A stretch of 60,635 bases of DNA from Thalassobacillus devorans (lineage in GTDB: Bacteria > Bacillota > Bacilli > Bacillales > Halobacillaceae), in the NCBI RefSeq assembly GCF_900176565.1, contig NZ_FXEH01000002.1, positions 1 through 60,635 on the forward strand, read 5' to 3'. The notes under the pieces were generated by a model that did not search any database, had not been told where the DNA came from, and saw only the letters and a list, made by a program, of their open reading frames with translations. Each line of letters starts with the position of its first letter. Position 1 is the first letter of the stretch. A program made the translations under genes and the position numbers. Shown here in pieces: positions 47,215 to 56,836 of this stretch.

Positions 47215-47550
47215 TTGAACGAAACTGAGTCGAGTCCACGAATAGGTCAAGTTGTTCGTATTGTACAGGGACGTGAAGCAGAGCAGTATATGGTTGTCAT
47301 TGATTTGCTTGACGATCGTTTTGTGCTGCTTGCTGATGGGGAGAAACGAAAGTTTGATCGACCAAAGAAAAAGAATCTGCAGCACGTGGAGCTGATGGAT
47401 TTCGTTTCTCCAGAAGTCCAACACAGCCTTCTAGAAACTGGTCGCGTCACAAATGGTAAGCTGCGTTTTGCCGTAACGAAATTTATGAATGAAGTAGTGA
47501 CTGATTTGAAGAAGGGAGATCAACTCGATGGCGAAAGACGATGTAATTGA
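47215..47550 (+). CDS. ybzG: KOW-domain RNA-binding protein (YbzG family)
   Basis: 111 aa. N-terminal KOW-like segment ([22 protein letters not shown], split here: GQVV, then GREAEQY) with a basic patch [14 protein letters not shown]. The family lies between map and infA in Bacillaceae and is presumed to bind RNA or ribosomes; no function is proven. TTG 47215 lies 7 nt after GAAGGTG. Its 3' end overlaps infA by 23 nt. Confidence 0.82.
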   Translation: MNETESSPRIGQVVRIVQGREAEQYMVVIDLLDDRFVLLADGEKRKFDRPKKKNLQHVELMDFVSPEVQHSLLETGRVTNGKLRFAVTKFMNEVVTDLKKGDQLDGERRCN

Positions 47551-47746
47551 AGTGGAAGGTACCGTCGTTGAGACTCTGCCAAATGCAATGTTCAAGGTAG
47601 AGCTTGAGAACGAACATACCGTTCTGGCACATGTATCTGGTAAAATTCGCATGCATTTCATTCGAATCTTGCCTGGTGACAAAGTGACGGTTGAACTTTC
47701 CCCTTATGATTTAACAAGAGGACGAATTACGTACCGTTATAAATAG
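47528..47746 (+). CDS. infA: Translation initiation factor IF-1
   Basis: 72 aa, single OB fold that occupies the 30S A site during initiation. [20 protein letters not shown] is the standard start. The ATG is inside ybzG, with GAAGGGAG as SD. Followed by rpmJ. Confidence 0.97.
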   Translation: MAKDDVIEVEGTVVETLPNAMFKVELENEHTVLAHVSGKIRMHFIRILPGDKVTVELSPYDLTRGRITYRYK

Positions 47747-47766
47747 CATGAAATGCTCCGATCTAA

Positions 47767-47895
<129 letters not shown>

Positions 47896-47919
47896 TTCTG
47901 AAGGAGGTGCACGTAACCT

Positions 47920-48285
47920 ATGGCACGTATTGCAGGTATAGATATTCCTCGTGACAAGCGCGTCGTTGTTTCTTTAACTTATATCTATGGCATTGGTAAA
48001 TCCGCTGCTAAAGAAGTACTGGCTAAAGCTGGTGTTTCTGAAGACACACGCGTCCGCGACTTGACTGAGGACGAACTAGCTAAAATCCGTAAAGCAATGG
48101 AGGACTTCAACGTAGAAGGTGACCTTCGCCGTGAAGTTTCTCTTAACATCAAACGTTTGATTGAAATCGGTTCTTACCGTGGAATCCGCCACCGTCGCGG
48201 CCTTCCAGTACGCGGACAGAAGACGAAGAACAACTCCCGTACTCGTAAGGGACCACGTCGTACCGTTGCGAATAAGCGTAAATAA
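47920..48285 (+). CDS. rpsM: Ribosomal protein uS13
   Basis: 121 aa. Head protein at the inter-subunit bridges B1a/b. [20 protein letters not shown] start, helix-two-turn-helix, and a basic C-terminal tail ([14 protein letters not shown]). SD GAAGGAGGTG. Confidence 0.97.
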   Translation: MARIAGIDIPRDKRVVVSLTYIYGIGKSAAKEVLAKAGVSEDTRVRDLTEDELAKIRKAMEDFNVEGDLRREVSLNIKRLIEIGSYRGIRHRRGLPVRGQKTKNNSRTRKGPRRTVANKRK

Positions 48286-48315
48286 TCGTTAGATAAAGGA
48301 GGTAAATAAAACAAT

Positions 48316-48705
48316 ATGGCACGTAAAACTAACACTCGTAAACGTCGTGTGAAAAAGAATATTGAGAGTGGAGTGGCTCATATCCGTTCTACTTTCAACA
48401 ATACGATCGTTACTATCACCGATGTCCAAGGTAACGCAGTAAGCTGGAGCAGTGCTGGATCCCTAGGTTTCAAAGGTTCCCGTAAGTCTACTCCATTCGC
48501 TGCACAAATGGCTTCTGAAGCTGCAGCTAAAGCAGCTCAGGAACACGGTATGAAAACTTTGGAAGTAACCGTTAAAGGCCCAGGTGCTGGTCGTGAAGCT
48601 GCTATCCGTGCACTTCAAGCTGCAGGCTTGGAAGTAACAGCTATTCGTGATGTTACACCTGTACCTCACAATGGTTGCCGTCCGCCAAAACGTCGTCGTG
48701 TATAA
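48316..48705 (+). CDS. rpsK: Ribosomal protein uS11
   Basis: 129 aa. Platform protein near the E-site m[21 protein letters not shown] and the C-terminal [15 protein letters not shown] are conserved. The SD AAAGGAGG is unusually far (13 nt) from the ATG, but no nearer start fits. Confidence 0.96.
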   Translation: MARKTNTRKRRVKKNIESGVAHIRSTFNNTIVTITDVQGNAVSWSSAGSLGFKGSRKSTPFAAQMASEAAAKAAQEHGMKTLEVTVKGPGAGREAAIRALQAAGLEVTAIRDVTPVPHNGCRPPKRRRV

Positions 48706-48721
48706 TTTTACTGTATAGAAT

Positions 48722-48750
48722 TTGTAACCCTGTCTATAATGGGTTATGAT
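48722..48750 (+). promoter_or_regulatory. Possible promoter of rpoA-rplQ
   Basis: TTGTAA (48722-48727), a 17-nt spacer and TATGAT (48745-48750). A TATAAT at 48735-48740 lacks a -35. The 183-nt rpsK-rpoA gap is by far the largest inside the alpha region, which supports a separate start. Confidence 0.5.
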
Positions 48751-48830
48751 AGCTATTTAACAGCACCGCATGAATAACAGACAATACGAACGTTATTTGT
48801 TCTAAATCGGGGACTGCCTACCTGAGGAAT

Positions 48831-48857
48831 TTCGGTTAGACAGGAGGTCTAACCGAG
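48831..48857 (+). other. Perfect hairpin in the rpoA leader
   Basis: CGGTTAGAC (48833-48841) and GTCTAACCG (48847-48855) form a 9-bp stem extended by T-A and T-G, with the loop AGGAG. No T run follows. It is 31 nt before the rpoA start and does not cover the SD (GAAGGAGGG). Confidence 0.75.
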
Positions 48858-48888
48858 GTTTCGACGTTTTGAAGGAGGGTTTTGTTTA

Positions 48889-49833
48889 ATGATCGAAATT
48901 GAAAAGCCGAAAATTGAAACGGTTGAGATCAGCGATGACGCCACATTTGGGAAATTCGTTGTCGAACCGCTCGAACGCGGGTATGGTACAACACTAGGTA
49001 ACTCCTTACGTCGTATCCTACTATCCTCGCTTCCTGGCGCTGCTGTGACATCTGTTCAGATGGATGGGGCACTTCATGAATTCTCCACGATCGATGGGGT
49101 GGTTGAAGATGTAACGACTATCATTCTGAACCTGAAGAAACTGGCTCTGAAGATTTATTCAGATGAGGAAAAGACTTTAGAGATTGATGTACAAGGCGAA
49201 GGAAACGTTACTGCTGCTGACATTACGCATGACAGTGATATCGAGGTCTTGAATCCGGAGATTCACATTGCAACACTTGGTCCGAATGCCAGTCTGCAAA
49301 TGCGTATCACAGCTGAGCGTGGCAGAGGATATCGCCCGGCAGAGGGGAACAATCACGAAGACCTGCCAATTGGAGTCATTCCGGTTGATTCCATCTTCAC
49401 ACCAGTATCACGTGTAACATACCAGGTGGAAAACACACGTGTGGGTCAGTCAGCTAATTTTGATAAACTTACGTTAGATGTTTGGACAGATGGAAGCATT
49501 CGTCCAGAAGAGGCTGTGTCTCTTGGTGCTAAAGTCTATATGGAACACCTCAATATCTTTGTCGGCCTTACTGATGAAGCACAAAAAGCGGAAATCATGG
49601 TCGAAAAAGAAGAGGACCAAAAAGAAAAAGTACTAGAGATGACTATCGAAGAGCTTGACTTGTCTGTACGTTCCTACAATTGCTTGAAGCGTGCGGGAAT
49701 CAATACCGTACAAGAACTTGCTCATAAGTCTGAAGAAGACATGATGAAGGTCCGCAACCTCGGACGTAAGTCACTGGAAGAAGTTAAATATAAATTAGAT
49801 GAACTCGGCCTTGGTCTAAGAAAAGACGATTGA
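48889..49833 (+). CDS. rpoA: DNA-directed RNA polymerase subunit alpha
   Basis: 314 aa. The N-terminal domain (1-230) dimerises and starts core assembly ([21 protein letters not shown]). An acidic linker leads to the C-terminal domain (250-314, [20 protein letters not shown]), which contacts UP elements and regulators. SD GAAGGAGGG. Preceded by a leader with a putative promoter and a hairpin. Confidence 0.97.
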   Translation: MIEIEKPKIETVEISDDATFGKFVVEPLERGYGTTLGNSLRRILLSSLPGAAVTSVQMDGALHEFSTIDGVVEDVTTIILNLKKLALKIYSDEEKTLEIDVQGEGNVTAADITHDSDIEVLNPEIHIATLGPNASLQMRITAERGRGYRPAEGNNHEDLPIGVIPVDSIFTPVSRVTYQVENTRVGQSANFDKLTLDVWTDGSIRPEEAVSLGAKVYMEHLNIFVGLTDEAQKAEIMVEKEEDQKEKVLEMTIEELDLSVRSYNCLKRAGINTVQELAHKSEEDMMKVRNLGRKSLEEVKYKLDELGLGLRKDD

Positions 49834-49879
49834 TCGATAGATTGCATCAAAGAGAGTCAAAACAAGGGAGGGATAATCA

Positions 49880-50239
49880 ATGGCTAGAAAATTGGGTCGT
49901 ACTACAGATCAACGCTTGGCGTTGTTGCGCAACCTGGCGACAGATCTAATTATCCATGAACGTATTGAGACGACTGAAGCCAAAGCGAAAGAGCTTCGTT
50001 CTGTCGTGGACAAAATGATCACACTCGGCAAGCGTGGGGATCTACACGCTCGTCGTCAAGCAGAAGCGTATCTATATAGTGCTTCAGCTGATGAAGAAGG
50101 AGATCAGACAGCACTACAAAAACTATTCTCTGACATCGCTCCACGCTATGAGGAGCGTCAAGGTGGTTATACTCGTGTACTGAAACTTGGCGAACGTCAA
50201 GGTGATGGCGCGAAAATGGCGATCATTGAATTAGTTTAA
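49880..50239 (+). CDS. rplQ: Ribosomal protein bL17
   Basis: 119 aa. Tunnel-exit protein; [20 protein letters not shown] is the usual start. Last gene of the super-operon, followed by a large terminator. SD AGGGAGGG. Confidence 0.97.
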   Translation: MARKLGRTTDQRLALLRNLATDLIIHERIETTEAKAKELRSVVDKMITLGKRGDLHARRQAEAYLYSASADEEGDQTALQKLFSDIAPRYEERQGGYTRVLKLGERQGDGAKMAIIELV

Positions 50240-50250
50240 TGAATAACAAG

Positions 50251-50314
50251 GGTGCAAAAGGGCAGGACGGAATCTCAGCTAGAGGTTGGTTCCAGCCCTT
50301 TTTTGTTTTGCACC
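50251..50314 (+). terminator. Terminator of the S10-spc-alpha super-operon
   Basis: A nested structure: GGTGCAAAA (50251-50259) can pair with TTTTGCACC (50306-50314), and inside it AAAAGGGC pairs with GCCCTTTT, followed by T-rich sequence. The inner hairpin plus T6 is the functional terminator. The outer arm contains the -35 hexamer of the next promoter. Confidence 0.85.
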
Positions 50315-50336
50315 TAACCAGCTATTTCCCTATAAT
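50308..50336 (+). promoter_or_regulatory. Sigma-A promoter of ecfA1-ecfA2-ecfT-truA
   Basis: TTGCAC (50308-50313), a 17-nt spacer and TATAAT (50331-50336). The -35 is part of the right arm of the preceding terminator. Confidence 0.72.
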
Positions 50337-50400
50337 TCTAGAAAAACGGACATTATTTCCGGGGAAATATTAGGTAAGTCGAGCAGAGGGGGAGCTAAGT

Positions 50401-51237
50401 TTGTCATATTTTATCGAGTTTAGAGACGTATCATTCCGCTATAGGGAAGACCAGCCCTGGGTATTAAAAGATGTAAGTTTTCATGTGCAATCTGATGAGT
50501 GGCTGGCCATTATCGGCCACAATGGCTCCGGGAAATCTACCATCGCTAAATTGATGAATGGCCTTCTTCTTCCTCAAAAGGGAGAGATCCTTGTCGACGG
50601 GGTGCAAGTAACTGAAGATACGATTTGGGAAATCCGCAAGAAAGTAGGAATGGTTTTTCAGAATCCTGATAACCAGTTTGTCGGTACGACGGTTAAGGAT
50701 GATGTTGCCTTTGGCATGGAGAACCATGGTCTGCCACGAAAACTTATGGTGGAAAGGATCCAGACAAGCTTAGCTGCAGTAGGCATGAGCGATTATGTAG
50801 CCCACGAACCCCACCGTCTCTCTGGAGGGCAAAAACAGCGTGTTGCTATAGCCAGTGTGCTGGCTGTGGCACCTCAACTCATCATATTGGATGAAGCTAC
50901 CGCTATGCTTGACCCTAAAGGCAGACTGGAAATTATGGAAACGATACGTAACGTGCAGGAAGACCAGGATCTATCACTCCTTACCATTACTCATGACCTC
51001 CAGGAAGTTGTAAAGGCAGACAGGGTAATTGTGATGAACCAGGGCAGCAAATGGTTAGAAGGCACCCCGCGAGATGTGTTTTCCGAAAAAGATAAATTAC
51101 GGAATATTGGCTTAGATACTCCCTTTGTAACGAAGCTGGCTGCTGAATTATCTGCTGCTGGATTACCTATACAGCGTGAGCCATTAAATCACCAGGAGTT
51201 GTTGGAGGACTTATGGACATTACATTCAAAGATGTAA
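50401..51237 (+). CDS. ecfA1: ECF transporter ATP-binding protein EcfA1
   Basis: 278-aa ATPase of the energy-coupling factor module shared by vitamin and metal uptake S-components. Walker [10 protein letters not shown] (39-47), signature LSGGQKQR, Walker [11 protein letters not shown] 50401 follows GAGGGGGAG by 7 nt. It overlaps ecfA2 by 25 nt; the two ATPases form a heterodimer under the EcfT membrane protein. No S-component is encoded here, so the module is the group II (shared) kind. Confidence 0.95.
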   Translation: MSYFIEFRDVSFRYREDQPWVLKDVSFHVQSDEWLAIIGHNGSGKSTIAKLMNGLLLPQKGEILVDGVQVTEDTIWEIRKKVGMVFQNPDNQFVGTTVKDDVAFGMENHGLPRKLMVERIQTSLAAVGMSDYVAHEPHRLSGGQKQRVAIASVLAVAPQLIILDEATAMLDPKGRLEIMETIRNVQEDQDLSLLTITHDLQEVVKADRVIVMNQGSKWLEGTPRDVFSEKDKLRNIGLDTPFVTKLAAELSAAGLPIQREPLNHQELLEDLWTLHSKM

Positions 51238-52085
51238 GTTATATCTACCAGGCTAATACACCATTTGAACATCGTGCTTTGAGTGGGGTGTCATTTCATA
51301 TACCTTCCGGGTCCTTTGTTGCTGTTATTGGCCATACAGGCTCTGGTAAGTCCACATTGCTTCAACACTTGAATGGTCTCTTACGACCCACAGAGGGGAA
51401 AGTGATGATCGACGACTACCAAATCAGTGCAGGGGAAAAAACGAAAGATATCAAAAGCTTACGAGAAAAAGTAGGGGTGGTCTTTCAATATCCTGAGCAC
51501 CAACTATTTGAGGAAACAGTTGCAAAGGATATCGGGTTTGGCCCATTGAACTTTAACGTGGAGCCTAAAGAAATCGAAAGAAGAACAGGTGAAGCCATTA
51601 AGGCGGTAGGTTTGCCGGAAGATCTTCTCCAGCGATCACCTTTTGATCTCAGCGGAGGGCAAATGAGAAGAGTAGCTATAGCGGGTGTGCTTGCCATGAA
51701 CCCTGAAGTGCTTGTATTAGACGAGCCGACAGCTGGACTGGATCCAAGTGGTCAAAGGGAAATCATGGATATGTTTTCCCGCCAGCATAAAAACAACAAC
51801 CTTACTACTGTTTTGGTTACGCACAGTATGGAGGACGCGCTCCGATATGCGGACCATATTATCATCATGAAAGATGGCGAAAAGTATATGGAAGGCGCTC
51901 CTTTGGACGTACTCGTCAATAAAGAGGAACTGCAAAGGGTACAACTGGATCTTCCGGAGGTAATCCAATTTTTGCATCAGGCAGAAAAGCAGTTCGGAAA
52001 AGCGATCCCCTACCAAAAACAAAGCATAGCACAATTAGCAAAGGAATTGACTGCTATTGTAAAAGGGGGAGAGAGCAATGGGTAG
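51213..52085 (+). CDS. ecfA2: ECF transporter ATP-binding protein EcfA2
   Basis: 290 aa, second ATPase of the ECF module. Walker [10 protein letters not shown] (40-48), signature LSGGQMRR, Walker [14 protein letters not shown]. It starts inside ecfA1, with GTTGGAGG as SD, and overlaps ecfT by 8 nt. Confidence 0.95.
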   Translation: MDITFKDVSYIYQANTPFEHRALSGVSFHIPSGSFVAVIGHTGSGKSTLLQHLNGLLRPTEGKVMIDDYQISAGEKTKDIKSLREKVGVVFQYPEHQLFEETVAKDIGFGPLNFNVEPKEIERRTGEAIKAVGLPEDLLQRSPFDLSGGQMRRVAIAGVLAMNPEVLVLDEPTAGLDPSGQREIMDMFSRQHKNNNLTTVLVTHSMEDALRYADHIIIMKDGEKYMEGAPLDVLVNKEELQRVQLDLPEVIQFLHQAEKQFGKAIPYQKQSIAQLAKELTAIVKGGESNG

Positions 52086-52875
52086 CAGCATGATCATCGG
52101 ACAGTATGTACCAGGCAACTCGTTTATCCACCGACTTGACCCCCGGACGAAAATAACCATCATTTTTTTCTTTGTGTTGATCGTATTCTTTGCTAATTCT
52201 GTTATGAGTTACGGGTTATTGACGTTATTTGCAGTAGGAAGCGCGGTTTCAACAAGAATTCCTGCGCCTTACTTGATTAAAGGGTTGCTTCCTGTTTGGT
52301 TTTTGATAGTTTTCACTTTTATTCTGCACTTATTTGTTACAAAAGAAGGAGAAGTACTGTTCACTATTTTTTCCTTTGATTTTTATACAGGCGGAATCAT
52401 TCAAGGTTTAGCTATTTCTTTGCGTTTCTTTTTATTAATCCTGGTGACCTCACTCCTGACGCTGACGACCACCCCGATAGAAATCACAGATGCGATTGAG
52501 GGGATGTTAGGGCCATTGAAGAAGATTCGTTTCCCGGTGCATGAGCTTGCGTTAATGATGTCGATCTCACTACGCTTCATTCCAACGTTGATGCAGGAAA
52601 CAGAGAAAATTTCGAAAGCTCAGGCATCGAGAGGCGTCGACTTTCGTACAGGCTCTTTCAAAGACCGTATCAAGGCAGTGGTACCTTTGTTAGTTCCATT
52701 GTTTGTGAGTGCTTTTAAACGTGCAGAAGAACTGGCAATGGCGATGGAGGCAAGAGGATACCAGGGTGGTGAGGGAAGAACGAAGCTGAGGGAACTTCGT
52801 ATCGGTAAGCTGGATACCTACACGTATATCCTTTTTATACTTTTGGTTATCGGTTTATTCTTGACCAGAGCATAG
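52078..52875 (+). CDS. ecfT: ECF transporter transmembrane protein EcfT
   Basis: 265 aa with about five to six membrane segments. The two Ala-Arg-Gly type coupling motifs, here SRG (AQASRGVDF) and ARG (MEARGYQGG), dock into grooves of the two ATPases. The ATG overlaps the end of ecfA2, with GGGGGAGAG as SD. Confidence 0.94.
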   Translation: MGSSMIIGQYVPGNSFIHRLDPRTKITIIFFFVLIVFFANSVMSYGLLTLFAVGSAVSTRIPAPYLIKGLLPVWFLIVFTFILHLFVTKEGEVLFTIFSFDFYTGGIIQGLAISLRFFLLILVTSLLTLTTTPIEITDAIEGMLGPLKKIRFPVHELALMMSISLRFIPTLMQETEKISKAQASRGVDFRTGSFKDRIKAVVPLLVPLFVSAFKRAEELAMAMEARGYQGGEGRTKLRELRIGKLDTYTYILFILLVIGLFLTRA

Positions 52876-52890
52876 GATGGAGGAAACATT

Positions 52891-53631
52891 GTGCAAAAGT
52901 TAAAGGGCATCATCCAATATGATGGAACAGCATTTGCAGGTTATCAAATACAGCCTAACGGTCGTACCATCCAGGCCGAGATTGAAGCTGCCCTGCAGAA
53001 GATGCATAAAGGTCAAACGGTGAAGGTGACAGCCTCAGGACGGACCGATGCTGGTGTGCATGCGGTGGGACAAGTTATCCATTTCACTTCAAATCTTAAT
53101 ATCCCGCCTGAAGGCTGGAACCGGGCTTTGAATGCTATGCTTTCTGATGATATTCGTATAGCTGACATCCAATATGCCGAGGCAGGTTTTCATGCCCGTT
53201 ATGACACCAGAGGAAAAGAATATCGCTATAAAGTATTGAATCAAAAGGATCCTGACCTGTTCAGACGCTATTATAGTTATCATGTTCCTCAGAAATTGGA
53301 TGTAACAGCGATTAAGGAAGCATGCAGGTATCTGGAAGGGGAACATGATTTTACTTCCTTTTGTTCTGCCCGTTCTACAGTAAAAGGCGATAAAGTCCGG
53401 ACGATCACTAAGGCTGAAATTCATCCGGAAGGAAATGATCTGGTATTTATTTTCCGGGGTACAGGATTTCTTTACAATATGGTCCGCATTTTGGTGGGTA
53501 CTTTGCTGGAAATTGGAAAAGGAGAAAGAAAACCAGAAGAGATTATGGCTATGATTGAGGCGAAGGATCGAAGCGCAGCAGGCAAGACTGCACCGCCCCA
53601 TGGTTTGTTTCTTTGGGAGGTTTTTTACTAA
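52891..53631 (+). CDS. truA: tRNA pseudouridine synthase A
   Basis: 246 aa. Makes pseudouridine 38-40 in the anticodon arm of tRNAs. The catalytic aspartate lies in GRTDAGVHA. GTG 52891 follows GGATGGAGG. Fourth gene of the ecf unit, as in B. subtilis. Confidence 0.95.
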   Translation: MQKLKGIIQYDGTAFAGYQIQPNGRTIQAEIEAALQKMHKGQTVKVTASGRTDAGVHAVGQVIHFTSNLNIPPEGWNRALNAMLSDDIRIADIQYAEAGFHARYDTRGKEYRYKVLNQKDPDLFRRYYSYHVPQKLDVTAIKEACRYLEGEHDFTSFCSARSTVKGDKVRTITKAEIHPEGNDLVFIFRGTGFLYNMVRILVGTLLEIGKGERKPEEIMAMIEAKDRSAAGKTAPPHGLFLWEVFY

Positions 53632-53734
53632 GCATTTTGAGGATCATAACTGGCAGCAGAAAGTTCAGCATTTCTTATATTTTATCGTTTTTCAATAATT
53701 TATAAAAAACAACTCTCCCTGGTGTAACATTTCC

Positions 53735-53762
53735 TTGACATTCGGGGTACAAGTATTATAAT
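53735..53762 (+). promoter_or_regulatory. Sigma-A promoter of rplM-rpsI
   Basis: TTGACA (53735-53740), a 16-nt spacer and TATAAT (53757-53762). The start near 53769 leaves a ~100-nt leader. Confidence 0.85.
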
Positions 53763-53768
53763 ATGTTC

Positions 53769-53870
53769 TATGGCATTTTATTTCTATACCACGATTAGCC
53801 CCGGAAACTAATCGTATCGAGATAAATGAAGCTCTGTGAAACATTTAAACAATTCAGGAGGGAAACCGAC
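53769..53870 (+). promoter_or_regulatory. L13 leader (rplM 5' regulatory RNA)
   Basis: The position and size fit the L13 leader known in Firmicutes, thought to bind L13 and repress rplM-rpsI. A perfect hairpin CGATTAG (53792-53798)/CTAATCG (53808-53814) with a 9-nt loop is visible. The match to the published leader family was not computed. Confidence 0.6.
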
Positions 53871-54308
53871 ATGCGCACAACTTTCATGGCTAATGAAGGT
53901 AACGTTGAACGTAAATGGTATGTTGTGGATGCAGCGGGTAAGACACTTGGTCGTCTTTCCAGCGAAGTAGCTGCTATCCTACGCGGTAAGCATAAACCAA
54001 CTTATACACCGCACTTTGACACTGGTGATCACGTAATTATCGTCAATGCAGAAAAAATCGAACTTTCAGGTAAGAAACTTAACGATAAAATTTATTACCG
54101 TCACACAAATTATGTAGGCGGTTTGAAATCTCGTACAGCTAACGAAATGCGTACGAAATACCCTGAGCAAATGCTTGAAATTGCAATCAAGGGTATGCTG
54201 CCTAAAGGAAGCCTGGGACGTAAAATGGGTAAGAAGCTTCACGTGTATGCTGGCCCAGAGCACAAGCACGAAGCACAACAACCAGAAGTTTACGAACTTC
54301 GCGGATAA
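53871..54308 (+). CDS. rplM: Ribosomal protein uL13
   Basis: 145 aa. Early-assembly 50S protein. [21 protein letters not shown] and the [19 protein letters not shown] block are conserved. ATG 53871 follows AGGAGGG; an ATG at 53826 lies in the leader, without an SD, and is rejected. Confidence 0.97.
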   Translation: MRTTFMANEGNVERKWYVVDAAGKTLGRLSSEVAAILRGKHKPTYTPHFDTGDHVIIVNAEKIELSGKKLNDKIYYRHTNYVGGLKSRTANEMRTKYPEQMLEIAIKGMLPKGSLGRKMGKKLHVYAGPEHKHEAQQPEVYELRG

Positions 54309-54327
54309 TCTAAGGAGGTAATGAAGA

Positions 54328-54720
54328 GTGGCACAAGTACAATACAACGGTACTGGACGTCGTAAAAAGTCAACTGCACGTGTACGCCTTGTTCCTGGAA
54401 ACGGCCGTGTAGTAGTCAACAACCGTGACGCGGAAGACTACTTCCCGTATGAAACCCTTCGTACAATTCTAAAGCAGCCTCTAGCTGTTACAGAAACAGA
54501 AGGTAACTATGATGTATATGTAAACGTTGATGGTGGTGGATTCACTGGCCAGGCTGGTGCTGTCCGTCATGGTATCGCTCGCGCCCTATTGCAAGCTGAT
54601 CCTGACTACCGCACACCATTGAAGCGTGCAGGTCTACTGACACGTGACAGCCGCATGAAAGAGCGTAAGAAATACGGTCTTAAAGGCGCTCGTCGTGCAC
54701 CACAGTTCTCCAAGCGTTAA
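54328..54720 (+). CDS. rpsI: Ribosomal protein uS9
   Basis: 130 aa. Its C-terminal Lys-Arg (FSKR) reaches the P-site tRNA anticodon. [18 protein letters not shown] start. GTG 54328 lies 9 nt after AAGGAGG; the ATG at 54321 is out of frame. Last gene of the rplM-rpsI unit. Confidence 0.97.
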   Translation: MAQVQYNGTGRRKKSTARVRLVPGNGRVVVNNRDAEDYFPYETLRTILKQPLAVTETEGNYDVYVNVDGGGFTGQAGAVRHGIARALLQADPDYRTPLKRAGLLTRDSRMKERKKYGLKGARRAPQFSKR

Positions 54721-54735
54721 TTTTATATTGTTACT

Positions 54736-54771
54736 AAAGTCTCTGGTCTATTGCAGATCAGAGGCTTTTTT
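54736..54771 (+). terminator. Terminator of rplM-rpsI
   Basis: AAAGTCTCTGGTCT (54736-54749) pairs with AGATCAGAGGCTTT (54755-54768), with G-U pairs and a 5-nt loop, then T. Confidence 0.88.
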
Positions 54772-54807
54772 ATATAATTTTTCAAGTAGCAGGAAAAGGT
54801 TAGACGA

Positions 54808-54836
54808 GCATATTTTACTGCTTTGTCCCATATAGT
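54808..54836 (+). promoter_or_regulatory. Sigma-E-like sporulation promoter of cwlD
   Basis: GCATATT (54808-54814), a 14-nt spacer and CATATAGT (54829-54836) match the mother-cell sigma-E pattern (kmATATT, N14, CATACAAT). CwlD is made during sporulation in B. subtilis. A start near 54843 also helps decide the translation start. Confidence 0.6.
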
Positions 54837-54871
54837 TGAAAGAGAATGTTATGGGAGAGGGTGGGAAAGAC

Positions 54872-55600
54872 GTGTACCATCGTCTGAAAGTATTTACGTG
54901 GTTATGTGGGCTGGCATTATTGATTTTTTTAATTGCATATCCTGTTCAAGAAGCAAAAGATACATGGCAGACATGGTCGCTCCCATTAGCCGGAAAGGTG
55001 ATTGTACTGGATCCGGGACATGGGGGAGTTGACGGAGGAGCGGAAGGGCCGGAGGAAGATAATGTACAGGAAAAAGATATTGCGCTTAATATCACCAAAT
55101 ACTTACAGGATTACCTCCAGCAGGGTGGGGCGTTAGTATATTTGACGCGAAGTGATGACCGTGATTTAGCAGCGGAAGATACAGACGGGTATTCGAGGAG
55201 AAAAACCGAAGATCTGCGGAACCGATTGGCATTCATTCATGAGAAAGAACCGGATATTTTTTTAAGTATACACTTGAATGCCCTTCCTGCTTCGGAATGG
55301 CGTGGTGCTCAGACTTTCTATTATCCTGACTTGGAGCAAAGTGAGCATTTGGCCAAGTTTATCCAGGCGGAAATCGTCCGTAACCTGGAAAATACAACAA
55401 GATCTGTACTCGCTATTAATGGCATGTATCTCCTCAAGCATTCTAATGTTCCAAGTGCACTAGTGGAAGCTGGCTTTTTATCGAATCCCCATGAACGGAA
55501 CTTATTGAAAAAAGACAGCTATCAGCGAAAGATGGCAGCTTCTATTTATGAAGGCATTTTGCGGTATTCGAGTGAAGAAGAATATCCGGGTTCCAACTGA
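54872..55600 (+). CDS. cwlD: N-acetylmuramoyl-L-alanine amidase CwlD
   Basis: 242 aa. Zinc amidase of the Amidase_3 family. With PdaA it makes muramic-delta-lactam in the spore cortex, the mark that germination lytic enzymes recognise. An N-terminal membrane anchor or signal (about 5-25) is followed by the catalytic domain with DPGHGG (His), a Glu in the QEKDIAL region, SIHLNA (His) and VEAGFLSN (Glu). GTG 54872 was chosen: the predicted sigma-E start lies near 54843, AGGGTGG is 7 nt upstream, and the N-terminus then resembles relatives. ATG 54851 and TTG 54836 are the alternatives. Confidence 0.9.
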   Translation: MYHRLKVFTWLCGLALLIFLIAYPVQEAKDTWQTWSLPLAGKVIVLDPGHGGVDGGAEGPEEDNVQEKDIALNITKYLQDYLQQGGALVYLTRSDDRDLAAEDTDGYSRRKTEDLRNRLAFIHEKEPDIFLSIHLNALPASEWRGAQTFYYPDLEQSEHLAKFIQAEIVRNLENTTRSVLAINGMYLLKHSNVPSALVEAGFLSNPHERNLLKKDSYQRKMAASIYEGILRYSSEEEYPGSN

Positions 55601-55648
55601 CAGATTTCACCATCCTTGATGCAAATCACTTATTTCGTAAATGAAATA

Positions 55649-55657
55649 TGTTATACT
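55649..55657 (+). promoter_or_regulatory. Possible extended -10 promoter of salA
   Basis: TGT-TATACT, 40 nt before the salA start, with no good -35. Confidence 0.4.
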
Positions 55658-55696
55658 TGCAGTGATTGAAACAATAAAAAGGATGGTGAATCATAC

Positions 55697-56752
55697 GTGT
55701 TGAATAAAGAAGAAGTACAAAAATTGCTTGATCCAATCGAGGATCCGTTTTTACATAAAACGTTAGAAGAAACCGGTGGCGTAGAAGAGATTAAAATCAA
55801 AGAAGAAAAGAACCATGTCAGTGTCAAAATCGGTATTGCCAAAACTAATACGGCAGAACAAATGCAGCTCCAACAGGAAATTGTAAACGTTTTGAAGAGT
55901 GCCGGCGCGGCTACTGTCGGTTTACGTTTCAGTCAGCTTCCAGATGAAGTTATTGAAAAGTATCAAGGCAGCGCTCAACAAGCCGAAGAGGCATCTCTGA
56001 TGAATGGCCAGACAGGGACTACATTTATCTCGATTGCAAGTGGGAAAGGTGGCGTAGGGAAATCTACCGTAACTGTAAACCTTGCTATTGCTCTTGCGCG
56101 TTTAGGCAAGAAGGTCGGCATTATCGATGCTGATATTTATGGTTTCAGTGTACCGGATATGATGGGAGTAGAGGAGCGTCCTGTCGTGCGAGGAGAAAAA
56201 ATTCTCCCGGTAGAACGATTTGGTGTGAAAGTCATTTCTATGGGCTTTTTTGTTGAAGACAATTCGCCTGTTATCTGGCGTGGTCCAATGCTCGGTAAAA
56301 TGCTGACAAGCTTCTTCAAAGAAGTGGAGTGGGGCGATTTGGACTATCTGCTTCTTGATTTACCGCCGGGTACTGGTGATGTAGCATTAGATGTCCATTC
56401 TATGCTTCCATCCTCTAAAGAAATCATCGTTACGACACCGCATCCGACAGCAGCTTTTGTTGCAGCGCGTGCCGGTCAGATGGCTATCCAGACGGAACAT
56501 GAAATCCTTGGGGTAGTGGAAAATATGGCTTACTTTGAAAGCCAGGTGACAGGCGATAAAGAATATGTATTCGGACGTGGCGGAGGAGACAAGCTTGCAG
56601 AACAGCTGAAAACAGATGTGCTCGGTCAAGTTCCTCTGCGCCAGCCGTTTGAAGAAGAAGATATTTTTGCTCCATCGGTTTATCAGGAAGACCATCCAAC
56701 GGGACAGATTTACCGGAATGTAGCAGCAAAGGTAATTGATCGTACGTCCTGA
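55697..56752 (+). CDS. salA: Mrp/SalA family P-loop ATPase
   Basis: 351 aa. The N-terminal ~85 residues are a MIP18 (DUF59)-like domain; then comes the deviant Walker A GKGGVGKS (116-123) and the MinD/Mrp fold with PPGTGDV. B. subtilis SalA represses scoC and so raises exoprotease expression; other Mrp proteins carry Fe-S clusters. The CXXC pair used for cluster binding in Nbp35/ApbC is absent here (MAYFESQVTGDKE in its place), as in SalA. GTG 55697 follows GGATGGTG. It lies between cwlD and gerD, as in B. subtilis. Confidence 0.9.
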   Translation: MLNKEEVQKLLDPIEDPFLHKTLEETGGVEEIKIKEEKNHVSVKIGIAKTNTAEQMQLQQEIVNVLKSAGAATVGLRFSQLPDEVIEKYQGSAQQAEEASLMNGQTGTTFISIASGKGGVGKSTVTVNLAIALARLGKKVGIIDADIYGFSVPDMMGVEERPVVRGEKILPVERFGVKVISMGFFVEDNSPVIWRGPMLGKMLTSFFKEVEWGDLDYLLLDLPPGTGDVALDVHSMLPSSKEIIVTTPHPTAAFVAARAGQMAIQTEHEILGVVENMAYFESQVTGDKEYVFGRGGGDKLAEQLKTDVLGQVPLRQPFEEEDIFAPSVYQEDHPTGQIYRNVAAKVIDRTS

Positions 56753-56758
56753 TATAAC

Positions 56759-56799
56759 AAAGGTCACGTTATCCCGCAGAAGGGAAACGTGACCTTTTT
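56759..56799 (+). terminator. Terminator between salA and gerD (probably bidirectional)
   Basis: AAAGGTCACGTT (56759-56770) pairs with AACGTGACCTTT (56786-56797), and TCCC/GGGA forms an inner stem. T5 follows on the plus strand. On the minus strand the tail is weaker. Confidence 0.9.
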
Positions 56800-56836
56800 C
56801 TATAGGAGAAGAAGCGAAACAGATACGTATTGGATA

